A DNA stretch of 64,000 bases, from contig JAJQJQ010000022.1 of assembly GCA_028622995.1 (NCBI GenBank), forward strand, positions 186,001 through 250,000, written 5' to 3'. Both the position numbers and the translations under genes were made by a program. This document shows positions 24,039 to 36,762 of this stretch, in pieces (the first letter of the stretch is position 1; each line of letters begins with the position of its first letter). The notes under the pieces are model-generated. The model saw nothing but the letters and a program-made list of their open reading frames with translations, searched no databases and was not told the origin of the DNA. The DNA is from Panagrolaimus kolymaensis. Taxonomy: Eukaryota > Nematoda > Chromadorea > Rhabditida > Panagrolaimidae.

Positions 24039-24398
24039 TTTGAATTGATGATGGAGAGAGTTGTTTCAAAGAATAAATAATAAAATAGTTGAGTTGAAAA
24101 TGAAAAAATTTGAAACAGACATTTGAATCAAAGATTTGCTTTTTTGTAAAAAAAAATGAAAAGAAAGAAGCAAGTTTTGTTTCAAAGCATTGAAGCAAAT
24201 TGGCAGGGAAGTAACAATAAGCCAAATGCTTGAAGCTCAAACATTTTCAAACTTTTCTTTCAGCTTCGTTATGCTTGCTTTCTAATTCCTCCAATTCAAA
24301 AATTCATGAATATCATCAAACATTTATTCAGATAATTACAAACAAACAAACAAAACAAAAATTATCAAACAACATAAAATAGAGACAAACAATAAAAA
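24039..24398. other. Spacer and probable promoter region upstream of the synthetase gene
   Basis: 360 bp between the coiled-coil gene stop and the synthetase start, both minus strand. It lies inside the duplication, so an identical copy (36403-36762) precedes the truncated synthetase. No gene seen. Confidence 0.5.
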
Positions 24399-27310
24399 TT
24401 AAAAATATCGTTTTCCTTTAGCATTTATTTGTTCAGGTTTTAGAACTTTTGAAGCCACCTTTGCATCATCCAATACATCATGAATTTTATCAAGTTCTTC
24501 AATGAATTCAGTTAAACTTTTTCCTTCATCAATTTTCACTTTCTTTGATGCAAAATATTTTCCAGCAAGATGTAAAAAGTTTCTAAGTTGTCGAATTTTT
24601 TCAATCAAGCTTTTTAAATTTAGAGTTTTCTGAAGAAAAAATTATCTTTAAAAAAACTATCCAACAGCAAAATGACCAACCTTTTTTTCGATGACACCTT
24701 TGAGTTCTTGAATAATTTCATTTGCAGTATCTCGACATCGTGTAAATTCAGCAGCAGTTATTTCCATCGTGTTTGCAAGACAATTTGTTAATGAAACATT
24801 ACTAATATTTGAAGCATCCGCTAAAACACTGAAAAAAGAAAGCATGGATACTTAGAAAATATTTTCCAAAAAAATACCTATTATCACGAGAATTCTTTAT
24901 ATTTTCTAATTTCTTATAAGCATAATCAAAGCGTTCAACCACTTGAGGTGAGGAATTTTCAATCAAATCCATAAAAGCTTTATGAGCAGGTTCGGGAAGA
25001 ATTGATGGGCATTCAATCGGATTTGGATCATCACTGAAAAACAAAGTTTTATCATCAAAAAGTGAGGCAATAAAAAAAACTTACTAATTACTTATTTTAA
25101 CCAACAATGCATAAAGATAAGCTTCATGTTGACAATCTTCTTCATCACAAACATTTGCTGGATTTTTATCAGCTTTCATTAACGCAGCCTTTTCTTGTTT
25201 TAACGAATTGATTAAACCTGCACATTTTTGATGTTCGTTGTAAACCATTTTTAGCTTCTGGTCGACTTCTTTTAGCTCACTGGTTCTAGCATCCATTTCA
25301 GATTCAAGCTTTTGATAATGTTCAATAACTTCATCCATTTCATTGATCTTTTGTTTAGCAAACGTTTCAGCATCATTAAACTTTTGTTCAGCTTCAATAA
25401 GCTGAAATAAGGAAATAAGACTAGATATGAACAACAAGGTAAAGTAAAACTTACAGCTTTTTGATATGCCATACGTTGGTTTTGAAAATTACGAAGTTCA
25501 TCATTTTTAGCAGCTAAAGAATCTCTTGCTTCTTTCAAATGTTTTCTAACCTTTTCATAGTCTTCAGCAAAAGCATTATTTGAATCATTTTCATATTTTT
25601 CTTTAAGAAATTTGAAATCATCTTCCAGCTCTTGCATATCTCGTTGAAGCCTCATCTTTTCATCCACCAACTCTTGAATCCTTTTAAGATTTTTTTGAAC
25701 TTCTTCTAAAGCACCATCTCTTTCATACATGAATCGTTCTTTCAAAGCAATTTCATCATTCAAAGTTGTTCGAAGGTTGTACACTTCTTTTCTCAACGCT
25801 TCATCCGTAACACGTTCGTGAAACACTTTTGGTGTATCTAAAAGATTTGGGATGATACTGCCTTCAAGTTCTTCCAAATCACCCAAAACTCCAGTAACAT
25901 CATGAAAGGTTGCATCTAAATCGATGGTAAAGTCGGAGATTTGACGAAGAATTCTAAGAAATTGTTCATTTTTAGATAATCCAAGACCAGGTAAATTTTC
26001 TTCAAAAAATTTAGGAATTCGTTTCAATTCAGCTATGAGAGGTTCAAGAATTCCTTTGATGGTTGAAATATGGATGACAGCTTCATGAACTTCTTTGGCT
26101 GATGTATTTCGAATATCACTTGGCGAAGACATAGTTAACGATGAAGATGAAGAGCTTCCACTTAATTGTTCTTCCAAATCAATACGTTGTTGAGCAAGCT
26201 GAAATCGAAATGATTATAAAGGAATTTTAAAAATATAGTATCAACCAGATTATTTACTTGTGAAATGGTGTCTCCAGGATCATTTGGTTCTTCGATAAGC
26301 TTTTGTATTTCATTTTGAAGTAGCTCATTTTGTTCCCAATTACGATTCAAAAGTTTCAAATCAGCTTTGAGCCTTTGCACAAGTAATTCTTTGCCTTTGA
26401 GATGGATACCATTCATTGCATCAACGAGACCATCCTAAAACGAGTTTATTATAAGCATTCTTTGTTGCGGCAAAGTTAGACATACCGGAATAAGCTTATT
26501 CATGGCTTTGATAGCTTTATTTCTTTTCTTCACTTCTTCCTCGTATTCAGCTTTAATGCCATTAATTTGTTGTTGATAGTCAACTTCAGTAATTTCTTGT
26601 TCTTCCAAGTCTTCAATTTGAGCAGTGAGGTTTTCATTTTCAATGTGAAGGGCTTCATTTTCAGCTGTAATTCTATCAACATCCGATCGCAGTGCATTCA
26701 TTTCAGCTACAAGTTTTTCTATTTGAGCATCATATTCAGCAGCAAGAAGTTTCTTCGCTTGTTCCAAATTCATTTCTAACGTTGCTCTTCCAGAATCACC
26801 AGCGGCTCCAACAACAGCTTCTGATACAATCGAATTTTCATACTCTTCACGAAAGCTTTGAAGCTTTTTGGTATATTCATCGATTTTAGTGCTATATTCT
26901 TTTTGAATTTGAGTTTTTTCTTTTAGATGATCTTGTTGCTTTTCTTCCAATTGATACTTTAATAATTCAATTTGACTATCTTTTTGTTCCAAAGATTGTG
27001 TTAATAGAATGAATTGATTTGTGACATCTTTGCCTTGAGCGTTTTCTAAGCGAGGTATGCTTCTTCGAAGTATCAAAATTTCTGTTTCAAGTTTATCAAT
27101 TTGTTCATCTCGAATAGCTTCTTTATGATGGACTTGTCGTTTTACTAAAATATTTGGAGTTTATTAAAAGTGAAAAATGAGATAATAACTTACAATTCCT
27201 TATAAAAGGTGGAGTTAGTTCACTTGTGATATCTTCGGAATCTTCAAGGATCCTGCAAAAGTAGTTGGTTAAAGAAGGAGATCAACATAATTATAAAAAA
27301 CTTACGACAT
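24399..27310 (-). CDS. Large coiled-coil protein, copy 1 (intact), family not recognised
   Basis: About nine exons give roughly 830 residues. The first exon is only five coding bases (ATGTC) and joins in phase to the next. From about residue 20 to 250 and again from about 300 to 650 the protein is dense in Glu, Lys, Leu and Gln with heptad spacing, typical of extended coiled coils. They are separated by a Ser-rich hinge (GSSSSSS, about residue 315). After the coils is CDEEDCQHEAYLYALL, then a more globular helical C-terminus. There are no motor, CAP-Gly or calponin-homology motifs. It may be a cytoskeletal, centrosomal or membrane-tether protein, but I cannot assign it. In this copy residue 447 or thereabouts is Arg (CGA, 25772-25770); the second copy has a stop there. 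Confidence 0.75.
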
Positions 27311-27764
27311 ATTTTTCTGTTTCTTTTAAAGGTAATACTAAAGGTTTATGTAATAACAAAAAATTGGTCATTTGCCAATGCAAAGGTTGAAGAAGCTGTT
27401 GCCGTAGTTGCTGCGCAAAAAAAAAAAATGAAGCAGAAAATGAAAGTCCCGCTTTTTACCAATTTCGTGTAAGGAATTGCCTCAATTTTTTGTTGTTGTT
27501 GCTATGGTCATTTTTTGTAAAACCTGCTACCTATGTTGCTGGACATTCCTAATTTGTCTGATACAAAAATTGACTTGGATTTGCTTTATTTAATGAAAAC
27601 CTTTTTTGCGCCTTCAATTTCCAATTAATTACTGTATTTATTTTTTCTTTAAGATAAATTAAAAATAAACAAAACAAATCAAAAAAAACACGTATAAATT
27701 AATCTTCGAATAAAATAATAATTATTTATTAACCTTTTTCCTTTAAAAAATTTAAGAAAGAAAT
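27311..27764. other. Spacer between TXNDC12-like and coiled-coil genes
   Basis: 454 bp, same-strand spacer with a 12-A run near 27417-27428. Identical copy at 39675-40128. No gene seen. Confidence 0.5.
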
Positions 27765-28790
27765 TTAGAGCTCAGATTTTTTGGTATCTTTTTTATCATC
27801 CTTTTTAGTTTCCTTTTTTTCTTTAGTTTCTTCCTTCTTTGGTGTTTCTTTAATTTTAGGTGGTTCAGGTCCATCTTCAAGTGTTCGGGGTTTCTTTTCA
27901 GGTTTTTTGGGTTTTAAACTTTCGCCTTTCTTTAAATCTGGAACTTCAATTTCAAAATATCGTAATACATCTTTCATGGAATTAAGAATATCAGCGGGTG
28001 AAGAATAATAATAAGCATAATTTTTGTATTCAGCTTTTTTATTTTTTATATCAGTTATAAGATCGCCATTTTTATCGAGGAATAAAAGACGAGGAATATA
28101 TTTACCATCTGGGCGATATTCCTCTTCAAAGGGTTCTTCATCATCTTCGGTATTAACCATAACAAAATATTCGCTGAGTTTTTTGAAGGCTCGACGAGCA
28201 TTTGATTGTTGCATAGTCTTTTTGAGAGCTAAAAAAATGAGTATGATTTATTTTTTTGGGATTCTTGAATTTGAAACTATAATGTCGAAGGTTATTTTAA
28301 AAAACTAAAGCATCGGATAAAGATTTCATAAAATTGGTTTAAAGTATCGATATTTAGTCGCAAAGATAAGATTGCTTTAACCGAAACAAATTTCCAAGTA
28401 AGTTTAGCGTTTTTTGGACTAAATTATTTAGTAAATCAGATTCGTGGGTCTTTTCTATCATCGCCACAAAAAATGCTTTAAGAATAACTTAATTAACCTA
28501 GTAATTTTTACTCCTTCTCCTCCGTCGATAATTGATATGTAGTTTTCTTTACCTTTACAAGCATGACACCAAGTTTTATGAATGAGTAAGAAAATAGGTT
28601 TATTCATTTCTAAAGCCTTTTCAATCGCATCCTCCCATTTAACCCATTCAATATCATCTCCTAATCCATGAGCTAAAGGATTGGCATACATTTCAGCAAG
28701 TTTATCTGCTTTCATATCAGCTTGAGAAAATGAAATTCCCAGGGAAATTATCAATACGGCCAATGCCGCCGCCGTTCCATGGAATCTCAT
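27765..28790 (-). CDS. TXNDC12: TXNDC12/ERp18-like ER thioredoxin, copy 1
   Basis: Two exons (28790-28553, 28228-27765) join in phase to 233 residues. A signal peptide (about residues 1-24, Ala/Leu/Ile-rich) is followed by a thioredoxin-fold domain with active site WCHACK. Vertebrate TXNDC12 has WCGAC. Matching family blocks are FVMVNTEDDEEP, RPDGKYIPRLLFLDKNGD and the alanine/tyrosine region after it. TXNDC12 proteins are small oxidoreductases or chaperones of the ER lumen. After the fold comes a Lys/Pro/Glu-rich tail of about 55 residues not found in the human protein. It ends in KSEL, a KDEL-like ER retention signal. In this copy residue 8 of the second ATG-led block is Arg (ARRAF); the other copy has Leu. 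Confidence 0.9.
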
Positions 28791-29494
28791 GCTTCTTTCT
28801 TTTTTTTTGAGGCCTAAAAAATTAATTATTTCAAAACCTAAAGCTTCAAATTTGTTTCAAACACAAAAAAAAAGTAAATCCTTTTTTGAACACGCGTAAA
28901 AAAATAAACCGTTAAAGATTTTGATTTTAATGAAACAAAAAAAAATTCACTCGAACGGCTCTCTTCTCCATTTCTGGAAGAAGGAGTGGATGGAATAAGT
29001 CTTCTAAATTTTTCATTTTTAAATCGATCTCTCTCTATTCTCTTCCATTTTTTTCTTATTTTATTTCGCTGCTGCCTTCCTTTTTACAAATAATAAAATG
29101 CCTGCAGGGTCGAAATAAGTCTACGTGTCCTTGACCGGTTTTCTTTCTTTCATCGTTGCCTTCTTTGCTTCCTTCATTCTTATTCGGGTTGCAAAAACAG
29201 AATGGCGGACGACGACGACGACGACCTGTAATAAGAAAATGAAGTTCCAGTTGCATGTCCATCTCTCCGCCTTTATTTTCCCCTTTTTGAATCTCCAAAG
29301 TTTTTTTATTCAAACATTTTTTATTTATAAAAAGAAAACAGACAGAAAAATTAACACAAGAAAAAACACAAAACTCAACAAATTTGTATAAAGCAAATGA
29401 AAAAATTTACAAAGCAATAATGTGAAAAACAAAAACGAGATATCATTAATTATTGCACTTTTTTTGAAAGTAAATTTGATGGATGATTGATTCA
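28791..29494. other. Spacer between SMC6 and TXNDC12-like genes
   Basis: About 700 bp with a short (GAC)n microsatellite near 29205-29225 and pyrimidine-rich patches near 29030-29060. Identical copy at 41155-41858. A plus-strand frame at 29125-29391 looks like chance. Confidence 0.5.
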
Positions 29495-32400
29495 TTAACG
29501 TCGAGCAGGAGCCATTGTAAAAACTTCAACATCATTGGCTTGAAGTTCGGAAATACCTTGAGGAGTAAAGAAGAAAAATTGGATATGACGATGATCACGA
29601 GCAAGATCAGATAAAAGTTCCATGATAATTCGACGATTTACCATATCCATAAAGACATCAAATTCATCAAGGCATCGGAATGGAGATTCAACACATGACC
29701 ATAAAGCCATAACGAAGCAGGCTGTAGTGTATGAACGTTCACCACCACTGAGTCCTAAACCAATTTCCAATCATTATAAACGTATACAAAATAGCAACAA
29801 ACAAAAAAACTAACCTTTGAGATCTTGAACGAGATTCTTTTGACGTTGTTTGTTTGCTTGAGCATTAGATACTAGTCGATCAGCTTCATCATCAGATTCA
29901 TCCATTGCTTGTGATTGAGTTTGTTGTGAACGACCTTTATTAGCATCTTTATGAGTTTGAACACTGATTTCAATTCTTCCAGCTTCATGATCAACGGTTA
30001 AATCACCAATATAATTTCTCATTCTCATAAGGTCACAGAATTTTTCTCGAAGTTTAATAGGAATTTCTTCTTTAACTTTAGCAAAAAGTTCTTCTCGAGC
30101 AAGGAAAGAATGATTAACATTTTTGAGTTTCTTGTCATAATCTCTTTCAGCTTTTGCAGCTTTTTCATATGCAACCTTAGCAGCTTCTAACTCACCTGGT
30201 GTAACGTGTTGACCTTTATTGAGCTTGTTCAACTTGGCAATTTCCATTTTGAATTTGATGATACGACGTTCACATTCGTCTTTTTCAATCAATGAATCGA
30301 AATCAGGTGGATCATTCATATTGTCAGGTTTTTCATATTCATCAACTTTTTCAAGATCCTTTTCAATTGCTTCACGATCTTTGATGAGTTTAGATTTCAC
30401 TTCATTTTGTCTAACCATTTGACGTTCATAGTTGCGTATGCATGTTCGAAGTTTTTCTGTTGCTTGGTCAAAGTTGTCAAACTCATGGCGGGCTTTTACT
30501 GCTTCATCCTAAAAATAAAAAGAGATAAGACGAAGTAAAAAAAATTAAATGAAACATACTTCAACTACTCGAAGTTGATCAGTGAGCTCTTTTCCATGTT
30601 CAAGAAACTCATTAATATTTTTGCTTCTTTCTTCAAAATCTCGAGTACAAGCACGCTGTTCTTCTTCAGCTTGTTCTAAAGATGCAATATGAGTTTGTAG
30701 AGTTCGTTTTAATTCGGCGATTGCTTCTTTCTAAAAAGTCCCTTTTTAACATTAAAACATATAAACGAAACAATAAAACTCACTGAAGAATTGATCAAAG
30801 TTTCACGAGATGCAATACTTTCCAATTTACGAACTTCAGATTCAAAATTAGAGATTTCTTTTTCAATAATATTACATTCGAGGGCGTTATTTTGAATTTC
30901 TTTCAAGATGGCGTTTTGTTTTTCTTTAATTTCAGCTTCTTCACGACGAATTCCTTCTTTTTGTTTTTCCACTTCAGCTATTTGCCTTTGATAATCTCGA
31001 ATTCGTTGTTCACCATCGTCGTCGTTACCATCATGAGCATCACCAAGAACACGAGCACGATAACCTTTGCCTGCATAATATCGATATGGACGATCAGGTT
31101 TTGATGGGAAAACTTCACCACAACTTTCTGTATACGCTTTGAAAACATGGTGTGGAGGCTAAAATATAAAAGATTATGGATGATTATTATGTGATGATAA
31201 ACTTACATTACGGCTCATAACTTCACGTGCTTCATCGTCTCTTTCGAATAAGATAACACTTTCGATATGAAAAACGTCGACCAAGTAATTGAAAACGGTT
31301 GCATCTTTGATTGTTGTTGCACGAGCAACAGTTAAAAAATTACGATCAGGTTCATCGCGAGAAGTATTATACTTTTGACCAGAGAATTTTACAGTAGCAA
31401 CCGAAACTGGTGCAATTTTGAGATGTTTAAGCATATTTTCAAATATTCGACGATCCTGTGCATTGTCACAAAGATAATATCCAAGGTTATTACGGCAAAG
31501 GTATTCCACAGCATTATTCCATCGAATATCATTACATTTGATGAACATTCCTACAGGTCCAATAGGCTTTTTAGTAAACTTCGAAGCATAATCATCAAGA
31601 GATTTGAGGATATTAGTGGTATCAGGTCCAAAACGAGCCATTTGATCAGTAGCAATTCTTTCACGTTCACGTCGATGTCGTTCAATTTTAGAAATTTCAT
31701 TTCGTAAGTTGCGAACAAAGTTATCATTTTCCTAAAGCACAATAATTTAAGACAAGTTTTGAAAGAAATAACCTTACTTGAATGCTTTCAACCAATTGTC
31801 GACGATTGCTTTCAACTTCCATTCTTTGTTGACCAAGAGCATCCTTATGTTCCTTGAGTTCTTGATGTCTGTCTTCCTTTTCACCTATTTTGCGTTGTAA
31901 GTCAGCTTTTTCTCCTATAATATCTCGATCAGCTCTAAAAAGTGCATTAAGGTCATAACATCACCAGTGAATGAAGCAAAAAACTAACCGTCCAAGAATA
32001 GATTCAAGTTGAGTATTAGCAAGCTTTATTTCTTCTTCTTGAGATTGAATCCTTCTTTTACATTGAGAAATTCGAGTGGCAATATTCTTGGCTTTCATAC
32101 CATCATCAATTTGCATTGTTTTCCAACGACGTATTTCAAGTTTATTGTCGGTGATTTGTTGATTTAATTCATCAAGTCTTTTTGCCATTTCATCTATAGC
32201 TTGACGAAGTTCAGTAGACTCAGCCTAAAAAATAAAGATTTTAAAATAAGAAAAATAATGGTTAAGATGGTATTGAATCAACCTATCAAAGTAACAAACT
32301 TACATCTCGTCCATCAATTTTTTTCTTAGCATCTTCTGAATCTTTTGCTAACTTTTCCAAAGCTTGTTCGATCTTTTCAACCTTTTGATGATTCATTTTC

Positions 32401-33544
32401 ATTGGAATCCAAAGCAAAATCCAGTGAAGTTTTGAAAGATCGCTTTTAAACTTTTCAATTTTCTCTGTGGATTCAGCAATTTGTTTCAATTTTTCAAAGT
32501 TTCTAGAAAACGATTTTTATAAGGAATAATGCTTTATAATAATCCTAAAAACTTACTCTTTCATTTCACGTTGCTTTTCTTTCCAATTATCCAAAATTAA
32601 TTGCATATCTTGAAGTTGTTCAGCTGTAGTCGTATGATGGCGATTAACAATACAAAGTTCGGATGTGATCATGAAAATTTCGTAAAGTTTATTCGGCTTC
32701 ATTTCTTGTAAGAATTCTCTTGCTCGATCTTGCGATAACCAACATAAAGGATTTTCAAGTTCAATGCAAAATCTTTTGAGAATGTTGTCGAGATCTTTCT
32801 TAGCAGTACTAACTTGAGTGATCTTTCCACGCGCGTCCATAGATTTGAGAGAATAAGAGGTACTTGTTTGACGAATAATCCGTTCAATAATGATTTCATC
32901 ATCATACTGTGGGTGCTTGTTATCACCAGTATTGGACAAATGAACACGAATTTTAGCTGATCTGAAATAATGAAAGGGTAAAATGTCGAAAAAGATATGA
33001 GTTAAACTTACGGTTCACCTTCTTTGATATACGATGAAAGAGTATTACCACGATTATTAGCTCGTCCTTTGCCACCAAGACCAATGTTTAAGCCAGCAAA
33101 AATAGCACTTTTTCCACTACCATTTGGACCAACGATATAAAAGCAGTTGTACTTATCAGTGTTAAATCTCATTTTCAAATTTTTATGACACATAAAATTT
33201 TCCAATTCGATTTCTTTTACTTGTCCAGCCACTACAACATCTTCGATATTGATTACTTGAACATTTTGACTGATTTGACTCATTTCCAACATAGAACGTC
33301 GTTGATGAAGCCGTTGTGAAATTGCAGCAGAAGGTAAGTCATCGTCAGAATCAGCAGGCGAAGAAGGTTCACGAGCAACATTCACATTACGATTTTCATT
33401 ATTTTCACGTCGTTTTCGTGGTGGTTGTTCTGCTTCATCAGCTACAAGTAGATCTTCATCAGTAACACTTTGATTGAAAGAACGTTTGAACGGAGATTCA
33501 GTGATAGCTCTTGCAGCAACAGGAGAATCCGGATCTGATTCCAT
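29495..33544 (-). CDS. SMC6: SMC6, structural maintenance of chromosomes protein, copy 1
   Basis: About ten exons give close to 1,190 residues, the usual SMC6 size plus a disordered N-terminus with basic PPRKRR. The head half starts with IELENFMCHKNLKMRF and Walker A GPNGSGKS (residues 139-146), then LGGKG and NRGNTLSSYIKEGEP, all SMC6-type. Long coiled coils flank a hinge, and the C-terminal head has the ABC signature LSGGERSY with Walker B FRCLDEFDVFMDMVNRR. With SMC5 and NSE subunits it forms the SMC5/6 complex that resolves recombination intermediates. A splice acceptor (TGTTTTAG) lies directly before ATG, so the mRNA is probably trans-spliced. The start is 204 bp downstream of the NUP205 tail; in this copy that upstream gene is only a fragment. 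Confidence 0.95.
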
Positions 33545-33555
33545 CTAAAACAACA
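33545..33555 (-). promoter_or_regulatory. Probable trans-splice acceptor at the SMC6 start, copy 1
   Basis: Reading the minus strand, GTTGTTTTAG abuts the ATG. With the 204-bp gap to the upstream same-strand gene it fits an operon-internal spliced-leader site. The same site occurs at 45909-45919. Confidence 0.45.
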
Positions 33556-33748
33556 ACAATACTTAAAAGTAATAAAGTTAAAAAAGAAGATGGAAGATAA
33601 GAAAATGGTTAAAACCAAAAAAACAGAAAAGCAAAACGAAAAGAAACGCAATCAAATTTTTTATAAATAAAAAGAAATCAAAAAATTATCAAATACATTC
33701 AAAGAAACAAAAACAACAGATCATAAATAAATACAAGAAAAAATACGG

Positions 33749-34531
33749 CTATGAACGAGCAGCAAAAAGATTGAGAGGAAGATTGAAAGCTGATCGTGTT
33801 GGTAAATTCGTCAATTCAAATCCTGTTTTAGGTGCACCTTGAGTATGAAGTAAAAGAAGATCGTTGAGACATTTGGTAGTTTCTATTGCTTCTTTAGCAT
33901 TATCATCTAAAAAAGAAAAATATGTTAAGACGTTAGTTAAAGAGTAAAAACAATCATACCTAAACTATGAATGTAGAAAACAAGAAGAGCAATGTTCTTT
34001 GTTAATGAATCAGTTGGTTTTGTTCTGATAAGTTGATTGGTAAGTTCTTGGTTTCTTTCGATAGCTTCGAGTAACTGAAAAAAAGAAGGAATAAGAAAAC
34101 AAGCAACACGAAAAATAGTAAAGCTTACAGGACAAGTCATAGTTCTCCAATAAGGATTTGATCCAATAGCAAGACAAAATTGAATAAAACATTCAAAAAC
34201 TTTAGCATAAGCACCTTCAGGAGTTTCCAAAGACGCTTTCCATTCTTTCCCAGTAAAGAAACCACGAGGAATATCTTGCCAAAATTTCAAAGTACTTATT
34301 GTAGGAAGGACGAGATAATCAACAAGAGCATTCCATCCAACATTTGATGCAGCCAGACGAGTAAAAAGAGCCTAAAAATGTTTAGATTAACTTCAAAAAA
34401 ATGTAAACAAAAAAGGAAAAACCAACCAAAATGGTGATAAAATATGATGCTGATTCATGATTCTTTTTATCCAAGATATGGTTGAAATCAATTTTGAGCC
34501 TTCGAACATTACTCAAAATGCTATTAACATT
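33749..34531 (-). pseudogene. NUP205 3' fragment left at the duplication junction
   Basis: This is the last part of NUP205 (about 230 residues in four exon pieces, stop TAG 33751-33749), identical to 46113-46895 of the intact gene. It is cut at 34531, inside an exon, and has no start or promoter of its own. Upstream on its strand it is joined out of frame to the 5' half of the valyl-tRNA synthetase copy. Any transcript would come from that gene. It is expected to make no NUP205 protein. Confidence 0.9.
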
Positions 34532-36402
34532 TATCGTGTCCAGTTTCCATAAGATTTATTGGCAAAGAATTCGATGGAAGATGATGTTGAGGCCATCCAC
34601 GAGTAACAAGCGGAATCAATGCTGAACTGAACCATGTATCCAAAACATCAGTGTCTCGTTGAAGTCCTTCAATAGGTTGATCTGATACCGTCCATCTTAA
34701 AATTACTTTCATTAAAGAATTTTGTTAATGAAATTTACCTTCCATCAGGATTTTTATAAGCAGGAATTTGATGACCCCAAACCAGCTGACGTGAAAGACA
34801 CCATGGTTCAGTATATTCCAACCAATCTAATAATTTTTGACGATTACCTTCTGGAAAAATTGAAATCTAAAAAGCTACTATAGGCTTTATTTCCAACTTT
34901 AAAAAAAGAATTACTTTGTCTTGTTCTATAGCTTGTGTCACATTTTTATTCATTTCTGTACATTCCAAAAACCATTGTTCTCGTAACATGGGTTCAATAA
35001 AATCACCCGTTCGGCTACAGATAGGAATTTGACTTAAACCTTGTTCCATTCTGCCACCATAAGCTTTTCGTGAAATAAGTTCTTTGATAACCTAAAAAGT
35101 CAAAATGTTCCATGAAAGTTGATCGATAAAAAAAGATACAATAACCATACCTTAGATTTTGCTTCAAGTCTATCAATTCCATTAAAGCTTCCAGCATTAA
35201 CTAGTTTTCCTTCTTCATTTATGCATGATAGGTAATCATTACCAAAAATATTTACATGTCTTCTTGCAATTTCATAATCGACAAAATCATGAGATGGCGT
35301 AACTTTCAAAATTCCTATAAAAAAACTAAAATAAAGCTTGCAAACATAAAATAACTTTTACCTGTTCCTTTATCAATTTTCACAGCTTCATCAGCAATTA
35401 CTGGCAAAATTTTATCAGTCAATGGATGTTTGACATGTCTGTTAATGAAGCGATTATTCTTTCCATCTGCAGGATTAACAGCTAACGCCATATCAGCAAA
35501 TAAAGTTTCAGGCCGAGTTGTTGCAACTTCTAAATATTCTGGATCATTCGAGTTTGGATTAACAAGTTTGTAACGAACAAGATGAAGTACACCAACTTCT
35601 ACAGAAGCTTTCTTTGATGAAGGATTTGAAGATGGCACAAGATTTGTTTTTCCTTGAATACTTATTCCATCAACTTCTTGATCTGAGATTGCACTTTGTA
35701 ATGTTGGACACCAATTGATAAGCTTCTTTTCACGAAAAATAAATCCATCAGAATGTAATCGACAAAATGCATGCGTAACAGCAGATGAAAATCTCTAAAA
35801 AATAAATTCGTTGTTACAGGCTGTGAAGACAGATTAACTTACATCATCCATAGTGTAGTAACAATTATCCCAATTTAAAGAAGCTCCAGTCTTTTTGAGT
35901 TGCGAAGTAATAGTTTTAATTCGGCTAGAAAATGGCCATAATAAGAAACAATAAAAGAGTGAACGAAAAACTCACGAATCCTTCCACTGATTACAGTATT
36001 CCAAAAATTCATCGGTGGATATTTGAGATCGAAGTAAACCCTTTTCTTTATAAATTTGCCTTTCCACCACCGTTTGAGTAGCAATTCCAGCATGATCAAA
36101 ACCAGGATACCATTCAACCTAAAAAATAAACCATATACTCGTCAAACATCAAAAAAGTAATAATTTTTTACCTGTCTCCCATTTCGTTTATGATATCGAC
36201 AAATTGTATCTTCCATAACCACAGTTAAAGCATGACCAAGGTGAAGATTTCCTGTAACATTTGGAGGTGGAAGAATCATATAAAATGGTGGTTTTGATGA
36301 AGTTGTTGTTGGATTTAAAGTTGATGGACATCGTTGATTATAATGTTCAATAACTCGTTCAATGCTGAATGAGCTTGAAGAGCGTAATTGAAATATACGC
36401 AT
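34524..36402 (-). pseudogene. Valyl-tRNA synthetase 5' half, truncated by the duplication junction
   Basis: Exons 1-7 and part of exon 8 of the synthetase are repeated here without change: the presequence-like N-terminus, the HLGH motif and the editing domain. At the junction the frame runs from METGHD into Lys-Cys and stops at TAA (34526-34524). A product would have 509 residues, would lack KMSKS and the anticodon-binding domain, and could not charge tRNA. It keeps its own promoter region (36403-36762), so transcription is plausible. The stop lies well before the last exons of the fused NUP205 tail, so the mRNA could be a target of nonsense-mediated decay. A free editing domain is conceivable but speculative. 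Confidence 0.9.
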
Positions 36403-36762
36403 TTTGAATTGATGATGGAGAGAGTTGTTTCAAAGAATAAATAATAAAATAGTTGAGTTGAAAATGAAAAAATTTGAAACAGACATTTGAATCAAAGATT
36501 TGCTTTTTTGTAAAAAAAAATGAAAAGAAAGAAGCAAGTTTTGTTTCAAAGCATTGAAGCAAATTGGCAGGGAAGTAACAATAAGCCAAATGCTTGAAGC
36601 TCAAACATTTTCAAACTTTTCTTTCAGCTTCGTTATGCTTGCTTTCTAATTCCTCCAATTCAAAAATTCATGAATATCATCAAACATTTATTCAGATAAT
36701 TACAAACAAACAAACAAAACAAAAATTATCAAACAACATAAAATAGAGACAAACAATAAAAA
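36403..36762. other. Duplicated synthetase upstream region
   Basis: Identical to 24039-24398. It may drive the truncated synthetase and, by read-through, the NUP205 tail and SMC6 copy 1. No gene seen. Confidence 0.45.

Larger units (their letters stand above)
22168..34531 (+). repeat. Tandem duplication, copy 1 (12,364 bp)
   Basis: Every gene and intergenic stretch here recurs 12,364 bp downstream in the same order and orientation. I find no net insertion or deletion between copies, and only two substitutions (25772/38136 and 28192/40556). The unit starts inside exon 8 of the valyl-tRNA synthetase gene and ends inside an exon of NUP205. The edges share only a single T, so the unit can be placed at 22168-34531 or one base to the right. 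Confidence 0.97.

Noticed and set aside
29125..29391. Plus-strand frame across the (GAC)n stretch
   Set aside because: Composition driven by the microsatellite and thymine runs; no homologous pattern; it is antisense spacer.
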